The position numbers and the translations under genes are program-made. Shown here in pieces: positions 1 to 5,922 of a DNA stretch of 9,023 bases (within the stretch, counting starts at the first letter, position 1; each line of letters opens with the position of its first letter). Source of the stretch: Candidatus Berkelbacteria bacterium (lineage in GTDB: Bacteria; Patescibacteriota; UBA1384; JAHJRZ01); NCBI GenBank assembly GCA_026397195.1, contig JAPLVI010000044.1, positions 1-9,023 of the forward strand, given 5' to 3'. Below the pieces are notes generated by a model. The model did no database searches. It saw only the letters and a list, made by a program, of their open reading frames with translations, and was not told the origin of the DNA.

Positions 1-633
1 GAATTATTGCAAAAAGAAATAAAAAAAGTAAAAAAAGGCGATGAAATTTTTCTTTCCTCCGTTTGTGATCCATATCAAGAAGCAGAAAAGAAATATAAAT
101 TAATGAGATACATTCTAGAAATAATTGCTGATTATGCCAAAGAGCATAAAATTTCAGTCTCAATTCTAACTAAATCCAAGCTTGTGATTAGAGATATTGA
201 TATTTTGAAAAGGATAAAAGATGTTGATGTCGGTTTTAGCCTTGGAACAGTCGAAAGGAAATATCAAAAAATTATTGAGCCAGGCACTGCTTCTTCTAGA
301 GAAAGAGCTAAAGCAATGAAAAAATTGCATGATGCAGGTATAAAGATCTATCTTTTTATCTCACCGATAATACCGGGAATCTCTTCGCCTAAAAAATCGG
401 TTGAACTCACAAAAGGTGCTTTTGATTATTTTATGGCAGAAGCGATAAATACACGTTCCATAAATTACCGCCAGCTGCTTGGTGAAGTTAAAAAACATTT
501 CCCCGAAAAATTTGTTCATCTTGAAGAAGTTTCTCGCTCGGCTGATTATTGGCAGAGCGTTGAAGCAGAACTTAAGGATATTGCCAAGAAATATAAACTA
601 GATTTTAGGGGACTATTTAGACATGGAATGTAA
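1..633 (+). CDS. SPL-family radical SAM protein, 3' part (5' end outside window)
   Basis: The frame is open from the first base, so the true start lies to the left. The first in-window start-like codon, TTG at 7, is probably internal. The visible 210 codons match the middle and C-terminal part of the radical SAM proteins related to spore photoproduct lyase (often annotated SPL family or DNA repair photolyase). Features seen are SSVCDPYQEAEKKY, then LTKSKLVIRDIDIL, then a SLGT...IEPGTASSRERAKAMKKLHDAGI block, then ISPIIPGI, which are the barrel strands and helices after the cluster. The N-terminal CxxxCxxC that would bind the 4Fe-4S cluster is not in the window, so enzymatic competence cannot be judged. 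The family generates a 5'-deoxyadenosyl radical from SAM. Substrates outside spore formers are mostly unknown, and a DNA repair role is not implied here. The stop sits one base before the probable tsaB start, so the two are likely co-transcribed. Confidence 0.8.
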   Translation, partial: ELLQKEIKKVKKGDEIFLSSVCDPYQEAEKKYKLMRYILEIIADYAKEHKISVSILTKSKLVIRDIDILKRIKDVDVGFSLGTVERKYQKIIEPGTASSRERAKAMKKLHDAGIKIYLFISPIIPGISSPKKSVELTKGAFDYFMAEAINTRSINYRQLLGEVKKHFPEKFVHLEEVSRSADYWQSVEAELKDIAKKYKLDFRGLFRHGM

Positions 634-634
634 A

Positions 635-1069
635 ATGAATTATATTCTTACTATTGACACAACCAACCCAGAGAAAACAGCCATTTTATTAGCTGAAAAT
701 TTAGGTAATAAGTATAAGATGATTACTAGGAAAACTTGGAAGGCAAAAACCCATCAGTCAGAAGAATTATTGCCGGCGATAGATAAACTTTTGCGCCGAA
801 AAAAAGTGAAGACCGAAACTTTAGGTTTAATCATTGTTTGTGTCGGTCCGGGCTCTTTTACCGGGATTAGAGTGGGAGTAGCGACAGCTAATGCGATGGC
901 TTTTGCCCTTGAGATTCCGGTGATTGGCATTAAAGCGAAAAATAAAGATATTGAAAAAATTGCGCGAGAGGGTTTTGCTTTATTTAAAAAAGGAAAAACA
1001 AGAAAAGGAATTATCGCCAAGCCTTTTTACGATAAAAAGCCCAATATCACCACTCCAAAAAATAAATAA
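635..1069 (+). CDS. tsaB: TsaB, tRNA threonylcarbamoyladenosine (t6A37) biosynthesis subunit, compact form
   Basis: The protein opens with MNYILTIDTT, the ASKHA phosphate-loop strand typical of TsaB, and carries the family signature GPGSFTGIRVGVATANA at about residues 73-89, followed by the ALEIPVIGI strand. TsaB is the non-catalytic partner that dimerises with TsaD. With TsaE and TsaC it installs t6A at position 37 of tRNAs reading ANN codons. The protein is about 144 residues against roughly 220-230 in E. coli or Bacillus. After the first lobe only a basic segment remains, ending PFYDKKPNITTPKNK, so most of the second lobe is missing. I know such short TsaB proteins from CPR bacteria. ATG 635 gives the expected N-terminus. 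An in-frame ATG at 623 adds four residues, overlaps the upstream gene, and has AGGGGA about 10 nt before it. The gene follows the radical SAM gene directly. Confidence 0.9.
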   Translation: MNYILTIDTTNPEKTAILLAENLGNKYKMITRKTWKAKTHQSEELLPAIDKLLRRKKVKTETLGLIIVCVGPGSFTGIRVGVATANAMAFALEIPVIGIKAKNKDIEKIAREGFALFKKGKTRKGIIAKPFYDKKPNITTPKNK

Positions 1070-1070
1070 A

Positions 1071-1135
1071 AAAAGGGAGAGACCGCGGTCTGCGTTGCCC
1101 GAAGGCAAATCTTGAGCTTAATCAAGACGTCTCTC
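1071..1135 (-). terminator. Branched intrinsic terminator of the bioY operon
   Basis: Read on the minus strand, GAGAGAC (1135-1129) pairs with GTCTCTC (1083-1077), followed by CCC and a run of seven T (about 1074-1068). This is the form of an intrinsic terminator. The roughly 45-nt interior holds two more perfect hairpins: CTTGA/TCAAG (1126-1111), and TTGCC/GGCAA (1108-1095) closed by a UUCG tetraloop on a C-G pair, which is exceptionally stable. A 12-bp palindrome AGACCGCGGTCT lies at 1080-1091. The U-tract and tetraloop sequence both fit minus-strand transcription. It sits between convergent tsaB and the AccB-like gene. Confidence 0.7.
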
Positions 1136-1151
1136 TTGGGTTTAGCCCCCT

Positions 1152-1538
1152 TTACATTTGATCGAGTTGTCGCTGAACGGCTTCTGAGCTCTGCTTGAGC
1201 CCGCGCAGGATCTCTTCTATGGTCGGTTTGGGTGGTGCTTTGGCATCAGGATCAACGGCGATGATCATGATGACATCATCTGTCTCGACGTGGTCTCCGT
1301 TTTTGACGCGGATCTCGACCACTTTGCCAAGAGGGCCCTTGTGGTCAACATCAGAGTAGAGCTTGCTGCACTCAACAAGTGCAACTGTCGCACGGGGTTC
1401 TTCGTCCGCGACTTCTCGCCAGGTTGGAGTGACGGTGTCCCCCACCTCAACAAAAGGAGGGGAGTCTGGATTTGGTGTCAGCCAACAAATCCCCACGTGC
1501 GGTGCAGTGATCTCTACTAGCCTTCGCTCCTTGTCCAA
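1152..1538 (-). CDS. AccB-like biotinyl/lipoyl-domain protein with divergent attachment motif
   Basis: This 128-residue protein resembles the C-terminal half of acetyl-CoA carboxylase biotin carboxyl carrier protein. ITAPHVGICW followed by LTPNPDSPPFVEVGD (about 10-34) matches the AccB strand plus its characteristic thumb insertion. GKVVEIRVKNGDHVETDDVIMII (71-93) matches the second half of the barrel. Where AccB has EAMKM, this protein reads ECSKL, so Lys59 is in place but neither flanking methionine is kept. About ten extra residues precede it. A proline-rich linker and an amphipathic tail follow. The start is TTG with AAGGGGGGAG about six bases upstream, overlapping bioY by 22 nt, so translation is probably coupled. 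G+C is about 50-58% in lines I counted, far above flanking genes. No carboxylase subunits are visible nearby, so its partner enzyme is unknown. A lipoyl-like carrier or non-biotinylated scaffold is possible. Confidence 0.7.
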   Translation of the reverse strand: MDKERRLVEITAPHVGICWLTPNPDSPPFVEVGDTVTPTWREVADEEPRATVALVECSKLYSDVDHKGPLGKVVEIRVKNGDHVETDDVIMIIAVDPDAKAPPKPTIEEILRGLKQSSEAVQRQLDQM

Positions 1539-2101
1539 TTGTTACTCCCCCCTTGCTTCCTGAGACCTTTCAGGCCTCTGTATAAGATAACGGCGATGAT
1601 GGCTTTGATTAAATCAACTAATATAAAAGGCGCGACTCCGACCCTCCACGCTTTATTAATATCTCCGAGATAAATAGCGAGCCAAGAAGTGCCGCCGAGA
1701 TAAATTATGATGATTCCGATAATACCAGCGATAAAAAGATGAAAATTATTTTTAAACTTTTCTGAATATAAACCGACACAAAAAGCCGCTGGTAAAAAAG
1801 CAAGAAGATAGCCTGCAGTTGGCGACAAAAATGCCATTGGCCCGGCCAGACCATAGGCAGTTAGAGGAAGTCCAGAAAGGATCAGCCCAAGATAAGAAGC
1901 TTGAGCAATAGCCGCTCTCCTTGAACCGAGTATTAATCCAGAAAGGATGACGAAGAGAACTTGGAGAGTTATTGGTACAGGTGTAAATGGTAGAGGTATC
2001 ATTATTCTGCTTGATAGCGCCATTAGGGCGACAAAGACAGCAATCGGTATGGCATAATCTAGGACTGCATTTCTTTTTAAAGTGTAGACTTTTAGTTCCA
2101 T
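1517..2101 (-). CDS. bioY: BioY, substrate-binding S-component of the ECF biotin transporter
   Basis: The protein is 194 residues and strongly hydrophobic, with about six membrane segments, as expected for the family. Diagnostic blocks are IPLPFTPVPITLQVLFVIL (about 34-52), GLILGSRRAAIAQASYLGL (55-73) and GPMAFLSPTAGYLLAF (87-102), which form the biotin-binding S-component. It would bind external biotin in the membrane, either alone or with an ECF module (EcfA, EcfA', EcfT). No module genes are in the window. ATG 2101 follows a strong AAGGAGAT ribosome site and a near-consensus promoter. The 3' end overlaps the AccB-like gene, which links biotin import to a biotinyl-domain protein. Biotin uptake makes sense if the organism lacks biotin synthesis, as CPR bacteria usually do; that absence cannot be tested here. 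Confidence 0.92.
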   Translation of the reverse strand: MELKVYTLKRNAVLDYAIPIAVFVALMALSSRIMIPLPFTPVPITLQVLFVILSGLILGSRRAAIAQASYLGLILSGLPLTAYGLAGPMAFLSPTAGYLLAFLPAAFCVGLYSEKFKNNFHLFIAGIIGIIIIYLGGTSWLAIYLGDINKAWRVGVAPFILVDLIKAIIAVILYRGLKGLRKQGGSNNWTRSEG

Positions 2102-2130
2102 TGTATCTCCTTAGTACTTAATTATTAGTA

Positions 2131-2159
2131 ATTATATATCTTTCTTTTTCTTTTGGCAA
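2131..2159 (-). promoter_or_regulatory. Sigma-70-type promoter of bioY
   Basis: On the minus strand TTGCCA (2159-2154) and a perfect TATAAT (2136-2131) are separated by exactly 17 bp. Transcription should start near 2124, giving a leader of about 23 nt that contains the AAGGAGAT site in front of bioY. No obvious BirA-type palindrome is seen over it. Confidence 0.75.
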
Positions 2160-2177
2160 TTATTTCAAAATCTCAGT

Positions 2178-2206
2178 TTGAATTCATATTTGTGATATGA
2201 TATGTT
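2178..2206 (+). promoter_or_regulatory. Promoter of the LCP gene
   Basis: TTGAAT (2178-2183) and TATGTT (2201-2206) are 17 bp apart. An overlapping extended -10, TGATATGAT (2193-2201), is an equally good choice and would start RNA near 2208. Both predict a plus-strand transcript with a leader of about 110 nt before the LCP start. The element is divergent from the bioY promoter, with about 20 bp between the two -35 regions. Confidence 0.55.
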
Positions 2207-2288
2207 AAACTCGATTCTGCACTATGTACAGAGTGTCAGGGCGAGTTTGTTGGAAAGATTGCGGCTCTCCGCCGCATTTATATTCCAA
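2207..2288 (+). promoter_or_regulatory. Structured 5' leader with two stem-loops
   Basis: Two neighbouring inverted repeats fill the leader of the LCP gene. In the first, AAACTCG (2207-2213) pairs with CGAGTTT (2242-2248) around an inner CTGCAC/GTGTCAG stem with one bulge. In the second, TTGGAA (2250-2255) pairs with TTCCAA (2283-2288) around TGCGGC/GCCGCA (2260-2276) with a TCTCC loop. No T-run follows, so this is not a terminator. About 35 unstructured A+T-rich bases with no Shine-Dalgarno sequence separate it from ATG 2324. It could be a translation-controlling leader, a stability element or a repeat. I do not recognise a known riboswitch. Confidence 0.45.
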
Positions 2289-2323
2289 TAATATTAAACT
2301 CTGTTGCTTGATTAATTTTAATT

Positions 2324-3784
2324 ATGGATGACAAAAATAAAGAGATTGTTCCATCAAAAAAACCCTTCAAAGTGATTCATAAAAAACCTTCGACTGAGGT
2401 TCGAATTGCTGAAGATGAGGAAGAAGCAGAAGCTAAATATAATATGGAGGAAAAAGGACCAAATGTAGTTTCGGATAAACCCAAGAAAAAACGCCGTTGG
2501 TGGCTGTGGATAATTGGCATTATCATTTTAGGGATACTGTCTTATTTCGGATATCAGGCTTACGCGGTCGCGAAAAGAATAATCACGGCCAATAATAGTG
2601 GCGGTTCACCCTTTTTGAGATTTATGGATAAGGTTGATCCAAAAAAACTTCAAGGAGAAGGTGATGGTAGAATCAACATTCTACTCTTGGGAATTGGTGG
2701 GGCGGGTCACGACGGAGCAGACCTCACCGACACGATGATGGTGGTTAGTGTTGACCCGGTAAATAAGACTGTTTCTATGCTTTCAATCCCTCGTGACCTT
2801 TGGGTTGATATTCCTGGCGGCGGCGAATCAAAAATAAATGCGGTTAATTCTTTTGGTAATCAAAATAAAAAAAGATTTGCTGATGGCCCTACGGCGAGCA
2901 AACAGGTTGTTTCACAAATTCTTGACCTTCCCATTCATTATTATGCCTTAATGGATTTTGAAGGATTTAGAAAAATGGTTGATGAGGTGGGCGGAGTTGA
3001 TGTTAATGTGGAAAAGAGCATTGTTGACCCTTATTATCCTGATGACAGGCCGGGGCACAATGGGCAAATTACCTATAAAGTAAGCGCCGGACAACAGCAT
3101 ATGGATGGAACGGCAGCGCTTCGATATGCTCGTTCTCGAGAAACAACTAGTGATTTCGATCGCGCTCATCGTCAGCAAGTGATTCTTAAAGCGCTTAAAG
3201 AAAAAGCCTTATCCGCAGGGATAATGGCTAATCCGGCTAAACTTTCAGTCCTAATGAATCTTGTTGGCGACCATTTCCGAACGGATATGCAGCTTTGGGA
3301 AATGGAGCGCTTTCTTTCAATTCTTAGAGACGTTAATACCCAGGAGATTGCACACCGAGTGCTCGATGATACCCCAGAAGGACTTTTGAAAAGCTCGAAT
3401 GTGAATGGTGCCTATGTTTTATTGCCCCGCAGTGGGAATTATAAAGAAATTCAGGCCTTAGCACACAGTATCTTCATGGAGCCGTATATTCTAAAGGAGA
3501 AGGCGCGCATTGAAATCCGATATCCGAGCAAAAAAACTGCCATTGCCAAGCAAGCTGAGGATAGACTTAAAGAATTTGGTTATAATGTGGTATCTGTTGT
3601 CCCAAGTCAGCCTGGAGACGATAGCGATACCGCTATTATTGATTTTTCAAAAGGCAGTAAGCCATATACGATTGAACTATTGAAAAACCGCTTTAAAGAT
3701 GCTAAAATGCATTCTGATAATAATGCAAGCCGTACTGACGTCGATATTGTCATTGTCTTGGGGGATAATTTCAAAGAAATTTAA
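2324..3784 (+). CDS. LytR-CpsA-Psr (LCP) family cell-wall ligase with LytR_C domain
   Basis: This 486-residue protein has an acidic then basic cytoplasmic tail (1-58), one membrane segment (about 59-80) and an extracytoplasmic LCP domain (about 115-295). Family hallmarks are visible: INILLLGIGG, the aspartates in GADLTDTM (133, 136), SIPRDLWV with Arg157, KINAVNSFG, the EVGGVDVNV strand, HMDGTAALRYARSR, and FDRAHRQQ with Arg280 and Arg283. These residues bind the pyrophosphate and polyprenyl chain of lipid-linked glycopolymers, which LCP enzymes transfer to the wall. A second domain at about 394-484 (ARIEIRYPS... to VDIVIVLGDNF) is LytR_C. The start lacks a Shine-Dalgarno sequence. ATG 2444 is a possible shorter start that keeps the membrane segment. 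It has its own promoter and terminator. The attached polymer is not known. Confidence 0.93.
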   Translation: MDDKNKEIVPSKKPFKVIHKKPSTEVRIAEDEEEAEAKYNMEEKGPNVVSDKPKKKRRWWLWIIGIIILGILSYFGYQAYAVAKRIITANNSGGSPFLRFMDKVDPKKLQGEGDGRINILLLGIGGAGHDGADLTDTMMVVSVDPVNKTVSMLSIPRDLWVDIPGGGESKINAVNSFGNQNKKRFADGPTASKQVVSQILDLPIHYYALMDFEGFRKMVDEVGGVDVNVEKSIVDPYYPDDRPGHNGQITYKVSAGQQHMDGTAALRYARSRETTSDFDRAHRQQVILKALKEKALSAGIMANPAKLSVLMNLVGDHFRTDMQLWEMERFLSILRDVNTQEIAHRVLDDTPEGLLKSSNVNGAYVLLPRSGNYKEIQALAHSIFMEPYILKEKARIEIRYPSKKTAIAKQAEDRLKEFGYNVVSVVPSQPGDDSDTAIIDFSKGSKPYTIELLKNRFKDAKMHSDNNASRTDVDIVIVLGDNFKEI

Positions 3785-3786
3785 TT

Positions 3787-3825
3787 TATTCGGAGAATTA
3801 CCAGCTAGTGGTAATTTTGCGAATA
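3787..3825 (+). terminator. Hairpin terminator after the LCP gene
   Basis: TATTCG (3787-3792) pairs with CGAATA (3820-3825), and AATTACCA (3796-3803) pairs with TGGTAATT (3809-3816), with a GAG/TTG internal loop and a GCTAG terminal loop. The inner stem runs into TTTTG (3815-3819). The hairpin begins two bases after the LCP stop codon. The T-run is short, so it may act mainly as a 3'-end protector or a partial terminator. Confidence 0.5.
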
Positions 3826-3838
3826 GAAGGAAAAGGGT

Positions 3839-3961
3839 CGGAAAAACGGAAGTTTTTCCGTGGAGGAGAGCAGCGAGCGAAGCGAGCGTTGAGAACCGAG
3901 GGTTCTCAAAATGAAGATACTCGCAGCTTGTTGCGAGGATATTCATATGCTTAGGTTCTCA
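3839..3961. repeat. Hairpin-rich intergenic repeat cassette
   Basis: Three palindromes follow one another. CGGAAAAAC/GTTTTTCCG (3839-3860) has a GGAA loop. TTGAGAACC/GGTTCTCAA (3889-3909) has a GAG loop. A 15-pair near-palindrome with two mismatches spans 3911-3946 (core CTCGCA/TGCGAG). Between the first two lies a 9-bp tandem repeat of AGCGAGCGA (3872-3888). GGTTCTCA occurs at 3901-3908 and again at 3954-3961, flanking the third hairpin. The composition differs from both neighbours. It looks like a dispersed palindromic (REP- or MITE-like) unit. No transposase is present, so mobility would be in trans. Confidence 0.6.
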
Positions 3962-4705
3962 CGACCAATAAAATCAATTATCGCTTCAATTCTGCTTTTA
4001 GTAATTTTTGAGCTGACATTTTATAGGATTTTATCTTTCTATCTTCTTGCTCTTGGTTCAATTATATTATTTGTACTTCTTTTTGCCTGGCTTGAGAAAA
4101 AATCTTTCATATCATCTGAATCTTTAATCAAACTCTTATTACCCCTAATACTTTTGATCTCGCTTGATGCTTTTATCTTTTTTGAATCAAGTCCAATCTT
4201 TATCCATCTTGTAATTATCCTTTCTACCTTTTGTTTTTATCTTTTTTTCTCAAGAATGAAGATACCCCTTCCCAAGGAAGAATCAGTAATTGTTACTTAC
4301 TATTGGCTGGATTTGATTTCTTTTCTCACGGCCTTCTTATATTTTCTTTTTGTCCAAAATTTATTATTTGTAAAGAATTTTCCTATCTGGTTTCTAATGA
4401 TTCTTGTGACGTTAGGTGCATATTTAATCTTTTTCTATGTACTTTGGGCGAGAAGTAAAGAAGGAAGAATTGTTCCAGTCTTTTCGAGCCTTTTTGCTTT
4501 GATACTTCTGGAAACTTTCTTAATGATGTCTTTCTGGAATATTGATCCTGTTCCCAAAAGCCTACTAATGGTTGTTCTTTTATATTTTTATCTCGGCGTT
4601 TTGGATCTAAAACTGCGTGGGGAATTAACTGGTAAAAAAGTTATTGAATATTTATTAATTTCCATCATAGCTTCTTTAATTATTATTCTTACTGTTAGAT
4701 GGTAA
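3947..4705 (+). CDS. Polytopic membrane protein of unknown function
   Basis: I do not recognise this protein. It has about 252 residues from ATG 3947 and is almost entirely hydrophobic, with about nine predicted membrane segments separated by short basic loops (for example LEKKSF, KIPLPKEE, ARSKEG, KLRGELTGKK). No catalytic motif, nucleotide-binding site or transporter signature stands out. ATG 3947 is chosen because GAGG lies about nine bases upstream and the N-terminus MLRFSRPIKS is a normal positive-inside start. An in-frame ATG at 3911 would add 12 residues encoded wholly by the repeat cassette, including two adjacent cysteines, and is less likely. The gene lies between LCP and the PpiC foldase, both exported-envelope functions, so a role in the envelope is a guess from context only. 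Confidence 0.75.
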   Translation: MLRFSRPIKSIIASILLLVIFELTFYRILSFYLLALGSIILFVLLFAWLEKKSFISSESLIKLLLPLILLISLDAFIFFESSPIFIHLVIILSTFCFYLFFSRMKIPLPKEESVIVTYYWLDLISFLTAFLYFLFVQNLLFVKNFPIWFLMILVTLGAYLIFFYVLWARSKEGRIVPVFSSLFALILLETFLMMSFWNIDPVPKSLLMVVLLYFYLGVLDLKLRGELTGKKVIEYLLISIIASLIIILTVRW

Positions 4706-4712
4706 AATTTTC

Positions 4713-4740
4713 TTGAATTTTTCGCCTATTAGGTTATGAT
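4713..4740 (+). promoter_or_regulatory. Promoter of the PpiC foldase operon
   Basis: TTGAAT (4713-4718) and TATGAT (4735-4740) are separated by 16 bp, immediately after the membrane-protein stop. Transcription would start near 4747, giving a leader of about 38 nt that contains the strong ribosome site AAGGAGA (4774-4780) before ATG 4785. The foldase gene can therefore be expressed independently of the membrane protein gene. Confidence 0.6.
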
Positions 4741-4784
4741 GAAGGTAGTAATAATTAGCTTAAATAGATTTATAAGGAGATGAA

Positions 4785-5900
4785 ATGGACCAAAAAGAAT
4801 TTGGAAACGTAGAAAAAAAGTCCGCCAAAGGCGGATCCGCCTCTGGCGGAAAAACAAAAATATTCGCGCCTAAATTCCCCAAAGAAAGATTAAAACTTCC
4901 CTTAAAGACCCGTTCCAGAGAAGAATGGTTAAAGATTGGCATTATTGTTGTTGCTGCCATTTATTTGGCATTTTATGTCTGCGTTATTGTTGCTGGGGTT
5001 GGAATTTATAAATCCCGTTGGGATAATAAGTTTGCCAAAGCAATTGAGAAAATTTTTCCCTATCCAGCGGCAGTTGTCGGAAGTAATTTGATTACGATGA
5101 ATGATTTAAGTAAAGAGGTTGGTTATATTAAATATTTCTATCAAAAGACAGCCCCTGACCAGATGCCCGATAACTCACTGATTGAAAAACAGGTGATAGA
5201 TAGATTGATCCAAGAGAAAGTAGCCGAAAAACTAGCCCGAGATAATGGCGTCAGTGTGAGTAAAAAGGAAGTTGATGATCAGTTTGATAAGATTGCCGAC
5301 GAAAATGGTGGGGCTGAAAAGGTGAAGCAAATTTTGTCTGATCTTTATGGTCTTGATGTAAAAACCTTTAAAGATTTAATTAGAGATCAATTACTCCAGG
5401 AAAAATTAAGAGATAAATTTGAAAAAGACCTGCAAATGCAGATCAAAGTAAAACATATCTTGGTGAAGGTTGCGCCCGATGCCACACCTGAAGCTAAAGC
5501 TCAAGCTCAGGCAAAAGCGCAGGATATCCTCAATAAGATTAAAGGCGGTGCAGATTTTACTGAAATGGCTAAACAATTCTCTGAAGATGAGGCATCTCAG
5601 GGGCAAGGTGGCGAATTACCATTTTTTTCTAAAGGTCAGAATGTAAAAGAATTTGAAACTGCGGCTTTTAGTCTTGGTCCCGGAGAAGTTTCAGATGTCG
5701 TTTTGACCCAATATGGATTCCATATTATAAAAATGGAAGAGAAAAAAGGAAGCATTAATTTAACCTTTGAAGATTGGTTGAATGAAAGCGAAAAGAAAAT
5801 GTGGACATGGCGTTTTGTGGGTAGAGAAAAGAAAACAACTTCAACAACATCCTCACCAAGCGAATCTCCCTCGGCTACCACCCCCTCGCCAACGCAGTAG
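4785..5900 (+). CDS. Membrane-anchored PpiC-type (parvulin) peptidyl-prolyl isomerase, SurA/PrsA-like
   Basis: This 371-residue protein has a basic cytoplasmic tail (1-49), one membrane segment (about 50-75), a SurA-type N-terminal helical region (about 95-215), a parvulin domain (about 220-318) and a Ser/Thr/Pro-rich C-terminus (about 350-371). The parvulin motifs are clear: VKHILVK, GGADFTEMAKQFSED, GGELPFF, PGEVSDVV and YGFHIIKM. Such proteins act outside the membrane, binding and isomerising exported proteins. They resemble Gram-positive PrsA, but this one is held by a signal anchor and has no lipobox cysteine. AAGGAGA precedes the ATG, and the gene ends in tandem stops TAG TAA. Residues 13-22 (SAKGGSASGG) are encoded by a 30-bp palindromic insertion. 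An unknown anchored protein follows after 22 bp. Confidence 0.92.
   Translation: MDQKEFGNVEKKSAKGGSASGGKTKIFAPKFPKERLKLPLKTRSREEWLKIGIIVVAAIYLAFYVCVIVAGVGIYKSRWDNKFAKAIEKIFPYPAAVVGSNLITMNDLSKEVGYIKYFYQKTAPDQMPDNSLIEKQVIDRLIQEKVAEKLARDNGVSVSKKEVDDQFDKIADENGGAEKVKQILSDLYGLDVKTFKDLIRDQLLQEKLRDKFEKDLQMQIKVKHILVKVAPDATPEAKAQAQAKAQDILNKIKGGADFTEMAKQFSEDEASQGQGGELPFFSKGQNVKEFETAAFSLGPGEVSDVVLTQYGFHIIKMEEKKGSINLTFEDWLNESEKKMWTWRFVGREKKTTSTTSSPSESPSATTPSPTQ
4821..4850. repeat. Tandem palindrome inside the PpiC gene
   Basis: Two 15-bp palindromes lie head to tail: TCCGCC-AAA-GGCGGA (4821-4835) and TCCGCC-TCT-GGCGGA (4836-4850). They differ only in the three-base loop. Length 30 keeps the reading frame and adds SAKGGSASGG to the disordered cytoplasmic tail. 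The 80% G+C block stands in A+T-rich sequence. It looks like a short dispersed repeat that was tolerated because it fell in a linker. Confidence 0.75.
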
Positions 5901-5922
5901 TAAGAATCATTTAAACTAACAT

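Noticed and set aside
1265..1563. Alternative open frames on both strands within the AccB-like gene (for example plus 1290-1520 and 1363-1563)
   Set aside because: They are by-products of the high G+C of this gene. Only the minus frame 1152-1538 shows a recognisable domain and a good ribosome site.
2207..2288. Riboswitch or biotin operator controlling bioY
   Set aside because: The bioY promoter at 2131-2159 lies between these hairpins and bioY, so they are not in the bioY transcript, and their sequence does not resemble a BirA operator.
3839..3860. Intrinsic terminator
   Set aside because: The stem contains T5 but no T-run follows it; TGGAGGAG comes next. Better explained as part of the repeat cassette.
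3699..3946. Frames crossing the end of the LCP gene and the repeat cassette on either strand
   Set aside because: They overlap the LCP C-terminal domain and the palindromes, have no ribosome site and give compositionally odd peptides typical of translated repeats.
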